From positions 124,001 through 188,000 of the forward strand of contig CAWFCV010000028.1 of assembly GCA_963814435.1 (NCBI GenBank): a stretch of 64,000 nucleotides of DNA, given 5' to 3'. Origin of the DNA: JAEUPI01 sp963814435. Its GTDB lineage: Bacteria; Pseudomonadota; Gammaproteobacteria; Burkholderiales; Burkholderiaceae_C. Both the position numbers and the translations under genes were made by a program. Positions 9,655 through 18,971 of this stretch are shown piece after piece; position 1 is the first letter of the stretch, and the number at the start of each line of letters is the position of its first letter. The notes under the pieces are model-generated. The model was not told where the DNA came from and did no database searches. It saw only the letters and a program-made list of their open reading frames with translations.

Positions 9655-10386
9655 ATGCCCCCGCGCAACCTCAATGCCCTGATCTTGGCGGCCGGCCGCG
9701 GCGAGCGCATGCGCCCGCTGACCGACCGGATGCCCAAGCCCTTGCTGGCGGCGCGTGGCAAGGCGCTGATCGAATGGCACCTCGAGGCGCTGGCGCGCGC
9801 CGGCGTCGATGACGTGGTGATCAACACCGCGTGGCTCGAAGAGCAGTTTCCCGCGGCGCTGGGTGACGGCCGACGTTGGGGCCTGCGCCTGCACTACTCG
9901 ATGGAGGGCCGCGACCACGGCGGCGCGCTCGAAACGGCCGGGGGCATCGCCAAGGCCTTGCCGTTGCTGGGCGATTGCTTCTGGGTGGTCTCGGGCGACA
10001 TCTTCGCGCCGGGGTTCGCGTTCGACGCCGAACAGGCACGCGCGTTCGCGCAGACATCGCAGGACGACTCGCACCTGTGGCTGGTGCCCAATCCATCGTT
10101 CAACGGCGATGGCGACTTCGCATTCGACGGCCCGGATCGTTTGACGCGGCCCGCCCCGCCCGCGCCGCGCCCCTGGACCTACGCCAATCTGGCGCTGATG
10201 CGTGCCCGTCAGGTGGCGGGTGTGGTGTCCGGCACCCGCGCGAAGCTGGGGCCGCTGCTGTTCGCCAGCGCGCAGCAGGCGCGTCTCGGCGGCGAACCCT
10301 GGCCCGGTGAATGGCACAACCTGGGCACGCCGGAGCAGTTGGCGGCACTGAACGCCACCCGCGCCACCGCCGAGCGACGCGCTTAG
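9655..10386 (+). CDS. murU: N-acetylmuramate-1-phosphate uridylyltransferase family protein
   Basis: 243-residue nucleotidyltransferase with the sugar-phosphate nucleotidyltransferase signature 'ILAAGRGERMRPLTD' then 'MPKPLL' and 'GKALIEWHLE'. Catalytic acidic residues are at 'VVSGDIFAP' and near 'WHNLGTPEQL'. This matches MurU of the anhydromuropeptide recycling shortcut, which makes UDP-MurNAc from MurNAc-1-phosphate. The kinase partner AmgK, normally adjacent, is not next to it here, so another NDP-sugar activity is possible. Its stop overlaps the 3' end of the convergent oxidase gene by 4 bp. Confidence 0.8.
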   Translation: MPPRNLNALILAAGRGERMRPLTDRMPKPLLAARGKALIEWHLEALARAGVDDVVINTAWLEEQFPAALGDGRRWGLRLHYSMEGRDHGGALETAGGIAKALPLLGDCFWVVSGDIFAPGFAFDAEQARAFAQTSQDDSHLWLVPNPSFNGDGDFAFDGPDRLTRPAPPAPRPWTYANLALMRARQVAGVVSGTRAKLGPLLFASAQQARLGGEPWPGEWHNLGTPEQLAALNATRATAERRA

Positions 10387-11981
10387 AGCACGAGCGAGTC
10401 GCCGGCCCGGCAGCCGTGCGTGAACGCCTCTTCGAACACCGAGTAGCCCGCCAGATCGGCGTGCGCGAAAACCACCGGCCCCGTCATGCGCGCCAACGCC
10501 GCGAGCGCCGGATGCGACCGCACACCAGGGGCCGGCACGCTCATCCCATGGCCGTAGCGCATCAGGTCGATGCGCTCGATCTTGCCGGGCAGATCGGGAT
10601 GCATCGCGGCCAGCTCGTCGACCACCTGCCGTGACCAGGCCGCCGTGGCGGCGTCGTCGAGCAGGCGCGCCCGATCGGTGGCCGGCAGCGCCCAGTAGGC
10701 GGTGAGCACGGTGCGCGAACGGCTGGGATCCAGGCTCTGGTGGCGCGCGTCGACATACCCGAGCGACGCGCTGCCGTAACGCACGTTGTCCCACGATGAC
10801 GGTGCACCCTGCGATCGGTCGAGCAACGCGGCCGAGAGCGCCACGTTGGCCACCAGCCACGGTGCGTGCAGCTGCGCTGCGACCGCCGCGGCCAGCGCCG
10901 GCGGTGCTGGTTCGAGCATGCGCGCAGCGGCGAACAGCGGCACCGCCATCACCACCGCCCGCGCCGACCACGCCTCGGCGCGTGCTTCGGCTTCGTCCCA
11001 GCACAGCACCTGCACCGGTGTGCGTGACGCGTCGACCCGCAGCACCGTGCGGCCCAGGTGCAGGCGTGCGGCGGCCCACGGCGCGGCGAGCCGCTCGACC
11101 AGCCAGGCGTTGCCCTCGGGCCAGGTGAACACCGCGTCATGCTCGAGCGCGTCGCCGCCGGGCGCATGGAAGCCGTGCCGGCTGGCGAAGTAGTGCAGGC
11201 CGGCCCAGGCCGAGACCGCGGCGCTGCCGGCGCCGTAGTCGTCGCGGCAGGCGTAGTCGAGGTACCAGCGCAGCCGCGCATCGTCGAGCCCCGCGTCGTC
11301 GAGCCAGGCGGCGAAGCTGATGTGATCGAGCCGCTGGTGCGCCGGCGTCCACCGCGCGCGGTGCGTCGGCAGCGCGAAGCCCAGTTCGCGCTGCGCGGTC
11401 TCGACCACGGACTCGAAGCGGCGGTATTGCGCCAGCGTCGCCGAGCCGGCAGGCGCCGGCGGCAGCAAAGCGTCGTGCCACGAACCGTCGATGAACAGCC
11501 GCTCCTGCGGGCTGTGGCACAGGTGCCGCTCGTCGGCGACCGTGCGGCCCGACTGCGAGCGCAGCAGGCCGAGCTCGTGCAGCCACTGCGACACCTCGAC
11601 GGCCTGCGGCCCCGGCACCGGCAGGTAGTGCGCGCCGAGCGGGCAGCGCTGGCCGCCGATGGCGTGCGCGCGGCTGTTGCCGCCGGGCGCGTCTTCGAGT
11701 TCCAGGATGTGCACCGCGTCGACACCGCGCCGCGCCAGCGCTCGCGCCGCGGCCAGCCCGGCGACGCCGGCGCCGACGACCAGCACATCGGCCTTGCGCA
11801 CGATGCCGTGCCGCAGGTCCAACGTCGCCGCGCCGGGGCGCAGCCGATGGCCGCGCGCATGTGCGGCGCCGATCCAGCGTGCCTGGGCTACCTGCTCGAG
11901 CTTGCGGCCACAGCCACCCAGCAGCAGCGCGGCCGCGCCGCCGAGCAGCGCACGCCGCGCTACGGATGGACCTTGCCCCAT
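10383..11981 (-). CDS. FAD-dependent amine oxidase-like protein (polyamine module partner)
   Basis: 532 residues. Export signal with twin Arg and a lipobox-like end ('RRALLGGAAALLLGGCG'), then the dinucleotide-binding fold 'DVLVVGAGVAGLAAARALARRG' region with the acidic end 'LELEDAPGGNSRA'. The C-terminal FAD segment is 'PVVFAHADLAGYSVFEEAFTHG'. Related to flavin amine oxidases and protoporphyrinogen-oxidase-like enzymes. Its start lies inside the end of the aminopropyltransferase gene (22-bp overlap), so the two are coupled. In other proteobacteria this pair goes with SPFH, DUF4178 and DUF350 genes, as it does here at a distance. The substrate is probably a polyamine or related amine, by inference only. 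Confidence 0.75.
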   Translation of the reverse strand: MGQGPSVARRALLGGAAALLLGGCGRKLEQVAQARWIGAAHARGHRLRPGAATLDLRHGIVRKADVLVVGAGVAGLAAARALARRGVDAVHILELEDAPGGNSRAHAIGGQRCPLGAHYLPVPGPQAVEVSQWLHELGLLRSQSGRTVADERHLCHSPQERLFIDGSWHDALLPPAPAGSATLAQYRRFESVVETAQRELGFALPTHRARWTPAHQRLDHISFAAWLDDAGLDDARLRWYLDYACRDDYGAGSAAVSAWAGLHYFASRHGFHAPGGDALEHDAVFTWPEGNAWLVERLAAPWAAARLHLGRTVLRVDASRTPVQVLCWDEAEARAEAWSARAVVMAVPLFAAARMLEPAPPALAAAVAAQLHAPWLVANVALSAALLDRSQGAPSSWDNVRYGSASLGYVDARHQSLDPSRSRTVLTAYWALPATDRARLLDDAATAAWSRQVVDELAAMHPDLPGKIERIDLMRYGHGMSVPAPGVRSHPALAALARMTGPVVFAHADLAGYSVFEEAFTHGCRAGDSLVL

Positions 11982-13538
11982 TCTTCTTCGAAGGTGTGCA
12001 CCAGCGTCTGGTTGGACAGCCGGTTCGGCTGCGCCGCCACACGCGCCATGTCCGGCGGGAACTGCAGCAACGCCGGCAGGCCGTCGGTCGTGAGGAAGCG
12101 CAGGCCCGCCGGCAGCGAGCGCGGCGTGGTCCACGGCCGGCGCCCCATCAGCACGAAACCCCATTCGCCGAAGCTCGGCACATGCGCGTGGTAGGGCGTG
12201 GCGGACAGGCCGGTGGCCTCGACCGTGGCCACCACCGTCCAGAAGCTGCGCCTGCGCCAGCAGCGGCGACGTGGTCTGCACCACCGCGAAACCGCCGGCG
12301 CTCAGGTGCTGGTCGACGCGCTGGTAGAAACTCGTCGTGTAGAGCTTGCCGAGCGAGAAGTTCGTCGGGTCGGGAAAGTCGATGACGATGGCGTCGAACA
12401 CCTCTTCGTTCGACTCCAGCCAGGTGAACGCGTCGGCATGCACGATGCGCAGCTTCGGCGAGCGCAACGCGCCTTGATTCAGCGGCGCCAGAAGCTCCGA
12501 CTCGCTGAACAGCCGCGTCATGTGCGGATCGAGCTCGACCAGAACGACCTGCTCGACGCTGGGGTACTTGAGCACCTCGCGCACCGCCATGCCGTCGCCG
12601 CCTCCGAGCACCAGCACGTTGCGCGGTGCGCCGTGCGCCGCCAACGCCGGATGCACCAGCGCCTCGTGATACCGGTACTCGTCGCGCGAGTGGAACTGCA
12701 GGTTGCCGTTGAGGAACAGGCGCACGCCGGTCGATCCGGCGGTCACCACCACGCGCTGGTAGTCGCTCGACTCGCGAATGACCACGCGGTCGCCATAGAA
12801 GCGGTCCTCGGCCCAGGTGGTCAGTTGGTCGGCGCCGAGCATCGCGGCCACCAGCGCGGCCAGCACCGCCGCGCAGGTGATCGCATGGGTCCTGATTCGC
12901 GACAGCTCGCCGCGGAACAACCACAGCGCCCAGCCGGCCACCGCGGCGTTGAGCAGGCCGAAGAACACCCCCGTGCGCACGAGTCCCAGCTGCGGCACCA
13001 GCAGCAGCGGAAACGCCACCGCCACCACCAGCGCGCCGAGGTAGTCGAAGGTCAGCACCTGCGACACCAGGTCCTTCAGCGCGTAGCGGTCGCGGAACTG
13101 GCGCTTCAGGATGCGCATCACCAGCGGGATCTCGAGCCCGACCAGCGCGCCGATGATCAGCACCAGGCCGTACAACAGCACCCGGAACGACGCCCCGCTG
13201 CCCGACGGCAGCACGCTGTGCGCGGCGAACAGCGCCGCCGGCATCAGGCCGCCGATCAGGCCGACCAGCAGCTCGATGCGCAGAAACTGCGCCACCAGCT
13301 CGCGTTCGACGAAACGCGACAGCCACGAACCCAGCCCCATCGCGAACAGGTAGGTGCCGATGACGGTGGAGAACTGCAGCACCGAATCGCCCAGCAAGTA
13401 GCTGGCCAGCGCACCGGCCGCGAGTTCATAGACCAGGCCGCAGGCGGCGACGACGAAGACGGACGCCAGCAGCGCCACTTCGGCGGGGCGGGCTTCGCTG
13501 CGGTCGGTCCGGGAGACTTCGTCGCTTGTCAGGTCCAC
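11960..13538 (-). CDS. Membrane-anchored spermidine synthase-like aminopropyltransferase, one frameshift near 12250
   Basis: About 525 residues. The N-terminal 210 residues hold about seven membrane segments ('VALLASVFVVAACGLVYEL', 'VLLYGLVLIIGALVGLEIP'). A spermidine synthase domain follows, with the SAM/dcSAM site 'VLVLGGGDGMAVREVLKY', 'VVLVELDPHM' and 'DAIVIDFPDPTNFSLGKLY'. The frame breaks near 12245-12255: 'TSPLLAQAQ' must join 'FWTVVATVEATGLSATPYHA' and end 'EEEWGKVHP' at 11960. The uninterrupted 1051-residue frame that appears to fuse this enzyme to the FAD oxidase is an artefact of that shift. GTG start at 13538, just 17 bp after the epsI stop. No AdoMet decarboxylase (speD) is nearby. 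Confidence 0.85.
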
Positions 13539-13555
13539 CTTCGGTGTGTAGCGCG

Positions 13556-14245
13556 TCAGGCGCCGATCACACGCGAACGGTAACCCGGATCGATGGCGCG
13601 AACCAGAGCATCGGCAAAGCGGGACTGCATTTGGTGCGCGCGTTCCACGTCGTTGTCAATGCTCGATACACGAACGAGCATGCCGTCGAGCACTTCGCCG
13701 CGCATACCGGCACGCAGCTTCATCCAGTTCACCTGGCGCGGGTCATTCTCGACCGTGTCGCCGAAGATGGTCCAGTATGTGATGGGCTCCGATCGACCAG
13801 GCCGATGCGCATGCAGACGTGACGCCGGGACGGTTCGATCCGCCAGACGGATGGCGACCCGGGTCAAGGCAGCCACTTCGAAACCCGCGCCTCGGTAGCA
13901 GTTCTCGGGTCGATGCACGTGCAATCCATCGGACTGCCGCCCACCATACGCCACGCACAGCATCACCTGCGAACCGTCATCTCCGATATAGATGCGTTCG
14001 AGCACCCGGTCGTAGACACCATAGACCTTTTGCCGCCGGTCGGTCGGTCGGATAAAAACATCCGCGTACCGATCGAGCGACCAGATACCGACTCGGTCGG
14101 CGAACAGTCGGTCGAGCTCCAGGTCCGGCGAGGCAATCGAGTCCACCTTTGCCGGCGCCCTGATCGCCGCCGTCACGGCGGCCATGCCCATCGCCAGGCT
14201 GAAGCCCACCGCCATGCGACGCGACACCTTGTCTGGACTGTTCAT
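13556..14245 (-). CDS. epsI: EpsI-family exosortase-associated protein
   Basis: 229 residues, EpsI-type: N-terminal hydrophobic segment ('MAVGFSLAMGMAAVTAAI') followed by a soluble periplasmic-type domain with 'VMLCVAYGGRQSDGLHVHRPENCYRG', the conserved Cys/His region of the family. In many exosortases this domain is fused to the C-terminus; here it is a separate gene whose ATG overlaps the xrtB stop (ATGA). It is thought to assist exosortase action or exopolysaccharide assembly. GC content is visibly lower than the flanking genes. Confidence 0.8.
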   Translation of the reverse strand: MNSPDKVSRRMAVGFSLAMGMAAVTAAIRAPAKVDSIASPDLELDRLFADRVGIWSLDRYADVFIRPTDRRQKVYGVYDRVLERIYIGDDGSQVMLCVAYGGRQSDGLHVHRPENCYRGAGFEVAALTRVAIRLADRTVPASRLHAHRPGRSEPITYWTIFGDTVENDPRQVNWMKLRAGMRGEVLDGMLVRVSSIDNDVERAHQMQSRFADALVRAIDPGYRSRVIGA

Positions 14246-15150
14246 CTCGAAAGGCGCCACACGCGATCCACCAGCTGATTCAAGGCCACCAGCAGCGCCA
14301 GCGCGACAATGAACAACACGATGCCGGCAAAGCCATGGACGAATCCCTGGCCGGCCGCATCGCCGAAGTGGTAGGTCACGAGTATCAGGATCACGACGCG
14401 CACCACGTTGGCCATGAAGGCGGTCGGGATGGCGAGGATCGACATCAGGGCCGCGCGCCACGCGGACTTGTAGTTCATCAAATTCACATACAAGAGGCCT
14501 ACGGCCTCGAGCGTGAACATGGTCTGCAATCCGGCACAGGCTTCAGCCACCAGCAACTGGTATTGCCCGATGGTGATGATCACGCCGGTGCGTCCGACCG
14601 GGTACCCGATCAGACCGAGCAACGCAACGGCCGAGGCCGAAACGGCCTGCTTGAGCGGCATCGTGATCGAAGAGACCAACTCGCCAGGCAGGGGCATCGC
14701 GAACAGCAGGAAGGCAAGCGGAAACCAGACGATCCGCACGCCACCCCAGCCTCGATAGGCCAATGGCAGCGCGAGCAGCACCAGGAACTGCGACGACAGC
14801 TCGATGCGACTGTTGATGTGCAATTGCGACAGATGTCGCCCGACGACGTACGCCAGCAACCCGCACACCAGCAGCACCGAAGCGGCCCACGGCCGCCCGG
14901 GATTCTGAAGGTCACGAAGCTCATGGCGCCTGCGAAAGAACAACCAGGCGCTGACCGCGACCACGAGCATCTCGTGACCTTGGCTTTCCGCAGCCCAGAA
15001 ACCGAACAGGAAGTCCCAGTAGCTTGGAACGTACAGCGCGGCCAGTCCGAGCGCGATGCAAATCACCCCGACGCGGTCCCAGCGCGCAGGGTCGCGCGCC
15101 GCCGCTGCGGCTTCGCCGATCCCGGCACCCGAATAGGCAGCCGCCTTCAC
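14242..15150 (-). CDS. xrtB: Exosortase B (PEP-CTERM processing enzyme)
   Basis: 302 residues with about eight membrane segments. The exosortase catalytic triad is visible: Cys205 in 'VAEACAGLQTMF', Arg251 in 'MANVVRVVILI' and His272 in 'GFVHGFAGIVLF'. Exosortases are sortase-like transpeptidases of the inner membrane that cut PEP-CTERM signals, linked to exopolysaccharide secretion. The neighbours epsD and epsI point to the XrtB subtype. A candidate substrate is encoded upstream at 16320-16871. Intact and coupled to epsI by an ATGA overlap. Confidence 0.9.
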   Translation of the reverse strand: MKAAAYSGAGIGEAAAAARDPARWDRVGVICIALGLAALYVPSYWDFLFGFWAAESQGHEMLVVAVSAWLFFRRRHELRDLQNPGRPWAASVLLVCGLLAYVVGRHLSQLHINSRIELSSQFLVLLALPLAYRGWGGVRIVWFPLAFLLFAMPLPGELVSSITMPLKQAVSASAVALLGLIGYPVGRTGVIITIGQYQLLVAEACAGLQTMFTLEAVGLLYVNLMNYKSAWRAALMSILAIPTAFMANVVRVVILILVTYHFGDAAGQGFVHGFAGIVLFIVALALLVALNQLVDRVWRLSR

Positions 15151-15197
15151 CGCTGGGCCTCCGGATTCAGGCGAAGACGCGTGGCCGCGCGCGTCGT

Positions 15198-16097
15198 TTA
15201 GCGCTTGGTTTCACGGTCGTTCGAAGCATCATTTGCCGAACCGGCTGCCGCATAGCGTCCGACGTACTCGACCTTCGCGTCGTTACGCAGCGCGCTCATC
15301 GATTCGCCGATCAGCTTGCGCTTGCGTTCGTTGACCAGGTACTGCGCGATGAGTCGACGCGCCACATCGCGATTGAGCGGGGCAGCCTGTGAGCCGAGAA
15401 GCGTGAGCACGCGAGCGCCGCCTTCGCGCGGAAGCGTCACAGATTCGCCGTCCTTCAACTGGGCCAGCTGCGGCAAGACGCTCAGTGGCAAATCCTCCGC
15501 CGACATCGACAAATGGCGCACGCTGGACCTCAAGCGCTCCCGGCCAATCGATTCCTGCAGTTTCGCCGTCGAGTCAGTGGCATCGAGCGTTCGCTTCAAC
15601 GCGTCGAATCGATCGGAGCGAACGTCCACGATCGTCTCTTGAAGCTGGAACAGTCGCCGCCTGGCAAATAGCTCCGGATGTTCGTCGTAATAACGATCGA
15701 TCTCGTCCGATGAGGGGTCCACGGCGCGCGCGCCAATTCGTTCTCGGAAGTAATCAGCAAGGACCTGGCGCTTGGCGGCCTCCATCATTTGAATGACTCG
15801 CGGATCGCGATCCAGGCCTGCCTTGCGTGCGGCCTGTGCGGCGAGTTCCTGATCAACCAAGGAGCCCAGCACAGACCGGGTCACGGCGCTTGCCGCGGCG
15901 GAGGGCAAGGCTGGCGGTCGGCCGTTCAAGAGCAAGTCGACCTGATGGACTGAGACTTCGTCACCGTTGACCCGCACGGCGACCTGTGAAGGCGCATTCG
16001 ATCGGTCGACCCCGCAAGCTGCCAGCAAAAGCACCAGGCCGCCAATTGCACTCGAAAGGCTCAACCGCATGGCCGCTGGACAAAGTAGTTTCATCAT
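15198..16097 (-). CDS. epsD: EpsD-family peptidyl-prolyl isomerase, lipoprotein
   Basis: 299 residues, related to SurA/PpiC-type foldases without a complete canonical parvulin core in view. Lipoprotein signal 'LVLLLAACG'. The SurA-like N-terminal helix region ('SVLGSLVDQELAAQAARKAGL', then 'YYDEHPELFARRR') is clear. The EpsD family accompanies XrtB loci and is thought to help fold or export polysaccharide or PEP-CTERM machinery. Two ATGs in tandem (16097 and 16094) fit; I give the first. Base composition is low for the window: 15661-15720 counts 32 of 60 G+C. Confidence 0.78.
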   Translation of the reverse strand: MMKLLCPAAMRLSLSSAIGGLVLLLAACGVDRSNAPSQVAVRVNGDEVSVHQVDLLLNGRPPALPSAAASAVTRSVLGSLVDQELAAQAARKAGLDRDPRVIQMMEAAKRQVLADYFRERIGARAVDPSSDEIDRYYDEHPELFARRRLFQLQETIVDVRSDRFDALKRTLDATDSTAKLQESIGRERLRSSVRHLSMSAEDLPLSVLPQLAQLKDGESVTLPREGGARVLTLLGSQAAPLNRDVARRLIAQYLVNERKRKLIGESMSALRNDAKVEYVGRYAAAGSANDASNDRETKR

Positions 16098-16259
16098 GAA
16101 GTTGAATTCGACATGGCAATCAATGCGAACGACGCGCTGGCATCGCGCCACCAAGGCAGACTAACGACGGAAAGAACGACTGTCAGGACCCGAACTCCGG
16201 GGCGGGCGGTCGAGATGGGCCGTAGGCGTGAACGAGTGCACTTGCACGGAACAATGCGA

Positions 16260-16282
16260 AGGCGGGCCGCATGGGCCCGCCT
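16260..16282 (-). terminator. Hairpin after the PEP-CTERM gene
   Basis: Arms AGGCGGGCC and GGCCCGCCT (16260-16268 and 16274-16282) form a perfect 9-bp GC-rich stem with a 5-base loop, about 40 bp past the PEP-CTERM stop. No strong T-run follows on the minus strand, so it may terminate weakly or act as an mRNA 3' stabiliser inside the operon. The remaining stretch to epsD (16098-16259) shows nothing else clear. Confidence 0.5.
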
Positions 16283-16319
16283 GGTTCGAAGACCGCGCAA
16301 CGGTTTGCGCATCCGCCGG

Positions 16320-16871
16320 CTAGCGGCCTGACTGCTGCGCTGCCCGGCGCTTGAGTGTCCATCCCACCATCGCCAAGCCCAACGCCAGCATGGCGTAGGT
16401 CTCGGGCTCAGGCACCGGTGCCGCCACACTCGATCGGCTGGTGGCCAACAGGCCGACGTATCCGACCGGGCCGCTGCCGTAAGAGCTGTAGCCGCTGACG
16501 CTGCCGGAGACAATCAGCTGGTAGGTACCCGCCAGCAGATTGCTGAAACTGAACCGGTCAGGCGTTGAATCGACCACGGTAGACGGCAAGCCCGTGCCGG
16601 ATAAGGACACCGAGTTGACGTTGATGTTGGTGGTGCGAGACCAATCCCACTCCAGCGTCAGGCCGAAGGCCTCGGCCGAGTTGCTGAGCGAGAAGTTGTA
16701 GCAGTCACCAAACTGCTGCGGCGCATAGAAGTCGTTGCCAATCAGCGTGACGCCGGGCGGGCCCATGGACCCCAAATTGAACGAGTCCGTGCAACCGGCG
16801 GCGGACACCGGCGCCGCCATCGATGCCATGGCGGTCAGGGCCACGGCACCTAGGCATCTTTGTATGTTCAT
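16320..16871 (-). CDS. PEP-CTERM sorting-domain protein
   Basis: 183 residues: Sec signal peptide ('ALTAMASMAAPVSAA'), a beta-rich Ser/Gly body with two Cys, and a classical PEP-CTERM tail 'VPEPETYAMLALGLAMVGW' ending in a basic 'KRRAAQQ' stretch. This tail is recognised and cut by exosortases. The gene lies two genes upstream of xrtB on the same strand, so it is the obvious local substrate. The start is ATG 16871 with AAAGGGA upstream; longer open frame codons upstream are ignored. Confidence 0.88.
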   Translation of the reverse strand: MNIQRCLGAVALTAMASMAAPVSAAGCTDSFNLGSMGPPGVTLIGNDFYAPQQFGDCYNFSLSNSAEAFGLTLEWDWSRTTNINVNSVSLSGTGLPSTVVDSTPDRFSFSNLLAGTYQLIVSGSVSGYSSYGSGPVGYVGLLATSRSSVAAPVPEPETYAMLALGLAMVGWTLKRRAAQQSGR

Positions 16872-16952
16872 TGTTCCCTTTCGCATTGAAGCCATGACGA
16901 ACTCGAAGATGGCCAACTATGCCTGTGTCGCGCAGGTCGGATCACCACGAAC

Positions 16953-16972
16953 TCCCCCTCGAATACGGGGGA
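16953..16972 (-). terminator. Possible hairpin between DUF350 and PEP-CTERM genes
   Basis: TCCCCC and GGGGGA arms (6 bp) around an 8-base loop, 36 bp past the DUF350 stop. No T-run follows, so termination is only a possibility. It lies at the junction between the SPFH/DUF350 module and the exosortase block. Confidence 0.3.
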
Positions 16973-17007
16973 CACCCCGCATGTGCGCGAGGGACGATTA
17001 CGGCCGG

Positions 17008-17232
17008 TCATCCGTGGATCGCCGCCGCCACGATCTGCCCGATCGCGATGAACATCGCGCCGACGACGATGGCCAGTGCGACGTTCTTCTTGTCGCACAG
17101 TTCCTCCCACAGCTTGTAGGGCGTGAGCTTGTCGATGGCGATGAAGCTCAGCCACAGGATCACGACGCCGATCACCGCATAGAGGATCGTTCCCAGCATC
17201 ACGCCGGGCTTGAGCCATTCGATTCCCATCAT
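17008..17232 (-). CDS. DUF350 family small membrane protein
   Basis: 74 residues with two membrane segments ('LGTILYAVIGVVILWLSFIAI' region and 'ALAIVVGAMFIAIGQIVAAA') separated by 'KLTPYKLWEELCDKKN', the DUF350 hallmark. The E. coli relative is YjfL. DUF350 genes recur beside PspA/SPFH-type membrane-stress proteins and polyamine enzymes. AGGAGGTG sits directly before the ATG at 17232, which decides the start over the upstream ATG at 17250. It follows the DUF4178 gene by 30 bp. Confidence 0.85.
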   Translation of the reverse strand: MMGIEWLKPGVMLGTILYAVIGVVILWLSFIAIDKLTPYKLWEELCDKKNVALAIVVGAMFIAIGQIVAAAIHG

Positions 17233-17262
17233 GTTCACCTCCTGTGCCAACCGTTGCCGAAG

Positions 17263-18927
17263 CTACTTGTGTCCGCCGCCGGAGCTGTAGCCACCAAAGG
17301 AACCGCCGCCGCTCCGAAAGCCCGAGCCGCTGCGCACGCATTGCTGGTACTCGTTGCTGGACTCGCCGAACGCGGCGCGAATCTCGTTGCAGTCGCGATC
17401 GCGGCTGCTGCAGAAACCCAGCGCCAGCACCACCGCGACCACCGCGATGATCAGGATCACCTTGGCCAGCCCGCTGTCGATTGTCGCGTTGGCCGCGCCG
17501 CTGCCCGGGCGTTGCAGCGCCGAGCCGAGCGCTGGCGACAGGCCGAACGCGCGCGCCAGCGCGGCGGGTTCGAGCGTGGCCCCTTCGGACCAGGTGACTT
17601 CGTTGCCGGCCTGCTCGCGCGCGAGCCGGCGGGCGGCGGCCCAGCCGGTGCCCACGTAGTCGGTGACCTGCGCGCGCTCGTCGCGCCGCACGCGCCAGTA
17701 GAACTCGCCGAGCACCCAGCTGACCTTGGCGCTGTAGCCGTATTGTTTCTTGAAGATCTTGCCCTGCCAGGTGATCAGGTCGCCGTGGGCCTGCGGCGCG
17801 CCGGTCAGCGGCTTGGCCCAACTCCAACCGTCCTCGCTATCGACCAGGAAGACGAAGCCCTCGCTGCGGTTGAACAGCAGGTATTCGCGCCAGAAGCTCT
17901 GCTCGTCGTCACCGTCGGACGGAAGATCGCATCGCTCCTGGTAGCCGACCACCTGCCAGTCGACCTCGCGGCCGTCGAGCGCCAGGCGTCCGACCGTGCC
18001 CAGCGCGATCTGCGGCTCGGCACCGTCGTGACCTGAATTGGTCTGCGCATAGTGCGACAGGTCGGCACCGATGCCCTGCGACACGTCGATGACGGCCTTG
18101 CACTGGCGGCAGGCGATCGACTGCGTGGTCGAGAGCTTCAGCTCGAGCGAGGCGCCGCAGCTGGGGCATTGGAACGCCCGGCCGCCGAGCGCCTTCTCGC
18201 TGACGTCGCGCAGGCCGGTGAGGGCCAGCTCGGCCAGCCGCACCGAGCGGCCGACCGACCAGCCGACCGTGCCGCCGGGGTCGCTGTAGTCGAGCGTGCC
18301 GACCTCGCCGCGCTCGTTGCGCAGGTCGGCCACGGTGAACTCGGCGCCATCCTGTCGCGGCGGGCGCGGCAGCTCGCCCTGCGCCGCGAGCAGTTTGGCC
18401 CGGGTGACCGAGGCCACGCTCCAAGCGGAGCCCTGCACCAGGCGGCGTTCGCCCGCGGTCAGCTCGCCGGCTGCGGGTGCCGCACCGTCCAGCGGCGCAT
18501 CGAAGGCCACCACGTAGGCACCGTTGTCGTCGGACAGCCAGCCGCTCTTGCCGCTGTCGAACAGGGCATGCCACTCGTTCCAGGTGCCGTCCAGGGTCGA
18601 TCCGGCTGGGCCGGTCGACCCTGTCCCCACGGGGGGCGGCGACGGCACAGCCGGCGCCTGGGGGCCGGCGTAATAGCCGTACTGCAGCCGGCCCACCAGC
18701 GTGAAGGCCGAGCCCTGCCAGCGGCCGGCGGCGCCGAGCTGCAGCGGCGAATGGTCGTCGAACAGCTCGGCGCTTTCGCCGATGCGCCGCAGCGCCTCGC
18801 CTTCGCGCACCAGCGTGCTGCGACAGAAGCTGCACACCGCGCTGGCCGAGGCGGCCGAGCGAAACTCGACCGGCGCGCCGCAATTCGGGCACGCGGCGCG
18901 ATAGGCGCGCTGCGGGGACGTCGCCAC
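17263..18927 (-). CDS. DUF4178 protein with two zinc ribbons
   Basis: 554 residues. Two CxxC...CxxC zinc ribbons are visible at residues 13-35 ('CPNCG...CSFC') and 254-276 ('CPSCG...CRQC'), each followed by a DUF4178 beta domain (about 60-240 and 285-430). A single membrane segment lies at about 488-505 ('LAKVILIIAVVAVVLALGF'), followed by a short tail with two Cys and a Gly/Ser-rich end ('GGGSFGGYSSGGGHK'). The biochemical role is unknown. The gene lies between the SPFH and DUF350 genes on the same strand, the usual arrangement of this module. Confidence 0.85.
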   Translation of the reverse strand: MATSPQRAYRAACPNCGAPVEFRSAASASAVCSFCRSTLVREGEALRRIGESAELFDDHSPLQLGAAGRWQGSAFTLVGRLQYGYYAGPQAPAVPSPPPVGTGSTGPAGSTLDGTWNEWHALFDSGKSGWLSDDNGAYVVAFDAPLDGAAPAAGELTAGERRLVQGSAWSVASVTRAKLLAAQGELPRPPRQDGAEFTVADLRNERGEVGTLDYSDPGGTVGWSVGRSVRLAELALTGLRDVSEKALGGRAFQCPSCGASLELKLSTTQSIACRQCKAVIDVSQGIGADLSHYAQTNSGHDGAEPQIALGTVGRLALDGREVDWQVVGYQERCDLPSDGDDEQSFWREYLLFNRSEGFVFLVDSEDGWSWAKPLTGAPQAHGDLITWQGKIFKKQYGYSAKVSWVLGEFYWRVRRDERAQVTDYVGTGWAAARRLAREQAGNEVTWSEGATLEPAALARAFGLSPALGSALQRPGSGAANATIDSGLAKVILIIAVVAVVLALGFCSSRDRDCNEIRAAFGESSNEYQQCVRSGSGFRSGGGSFGGYSSGGGHK

Positions 18928-18971
18928 GCGTCAGTAGGGGCGCTGCTGGGGGAGCCGACTTCTGGCCGCGC

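Noticed and set aside
10383..13538. A single 1051-residue spermidine synthase-FAD oxidase fusion protein
   Set aside because: The synthase's true C-terminus (ending EEEWGKVHP at 11960) is in another frame and the oxidase has its own ATG and export signal at 11981. The apparent fusion comes from an indel near 12250.
16872..16920. Sigma54 promoter upstream of the PEP-CTERM gene (TTGGC...)
   Set aside because: PEP-CTERM genes are sometimes sigma54-controlled, but the -12 GC is not at the required spacing here.
16735..18036. Long plus-strand open frame opposite DUF4178 and the PEP-CTERM gene
   Set aside because: Composition is the antisense shadow of clearly real minus-strand genes.
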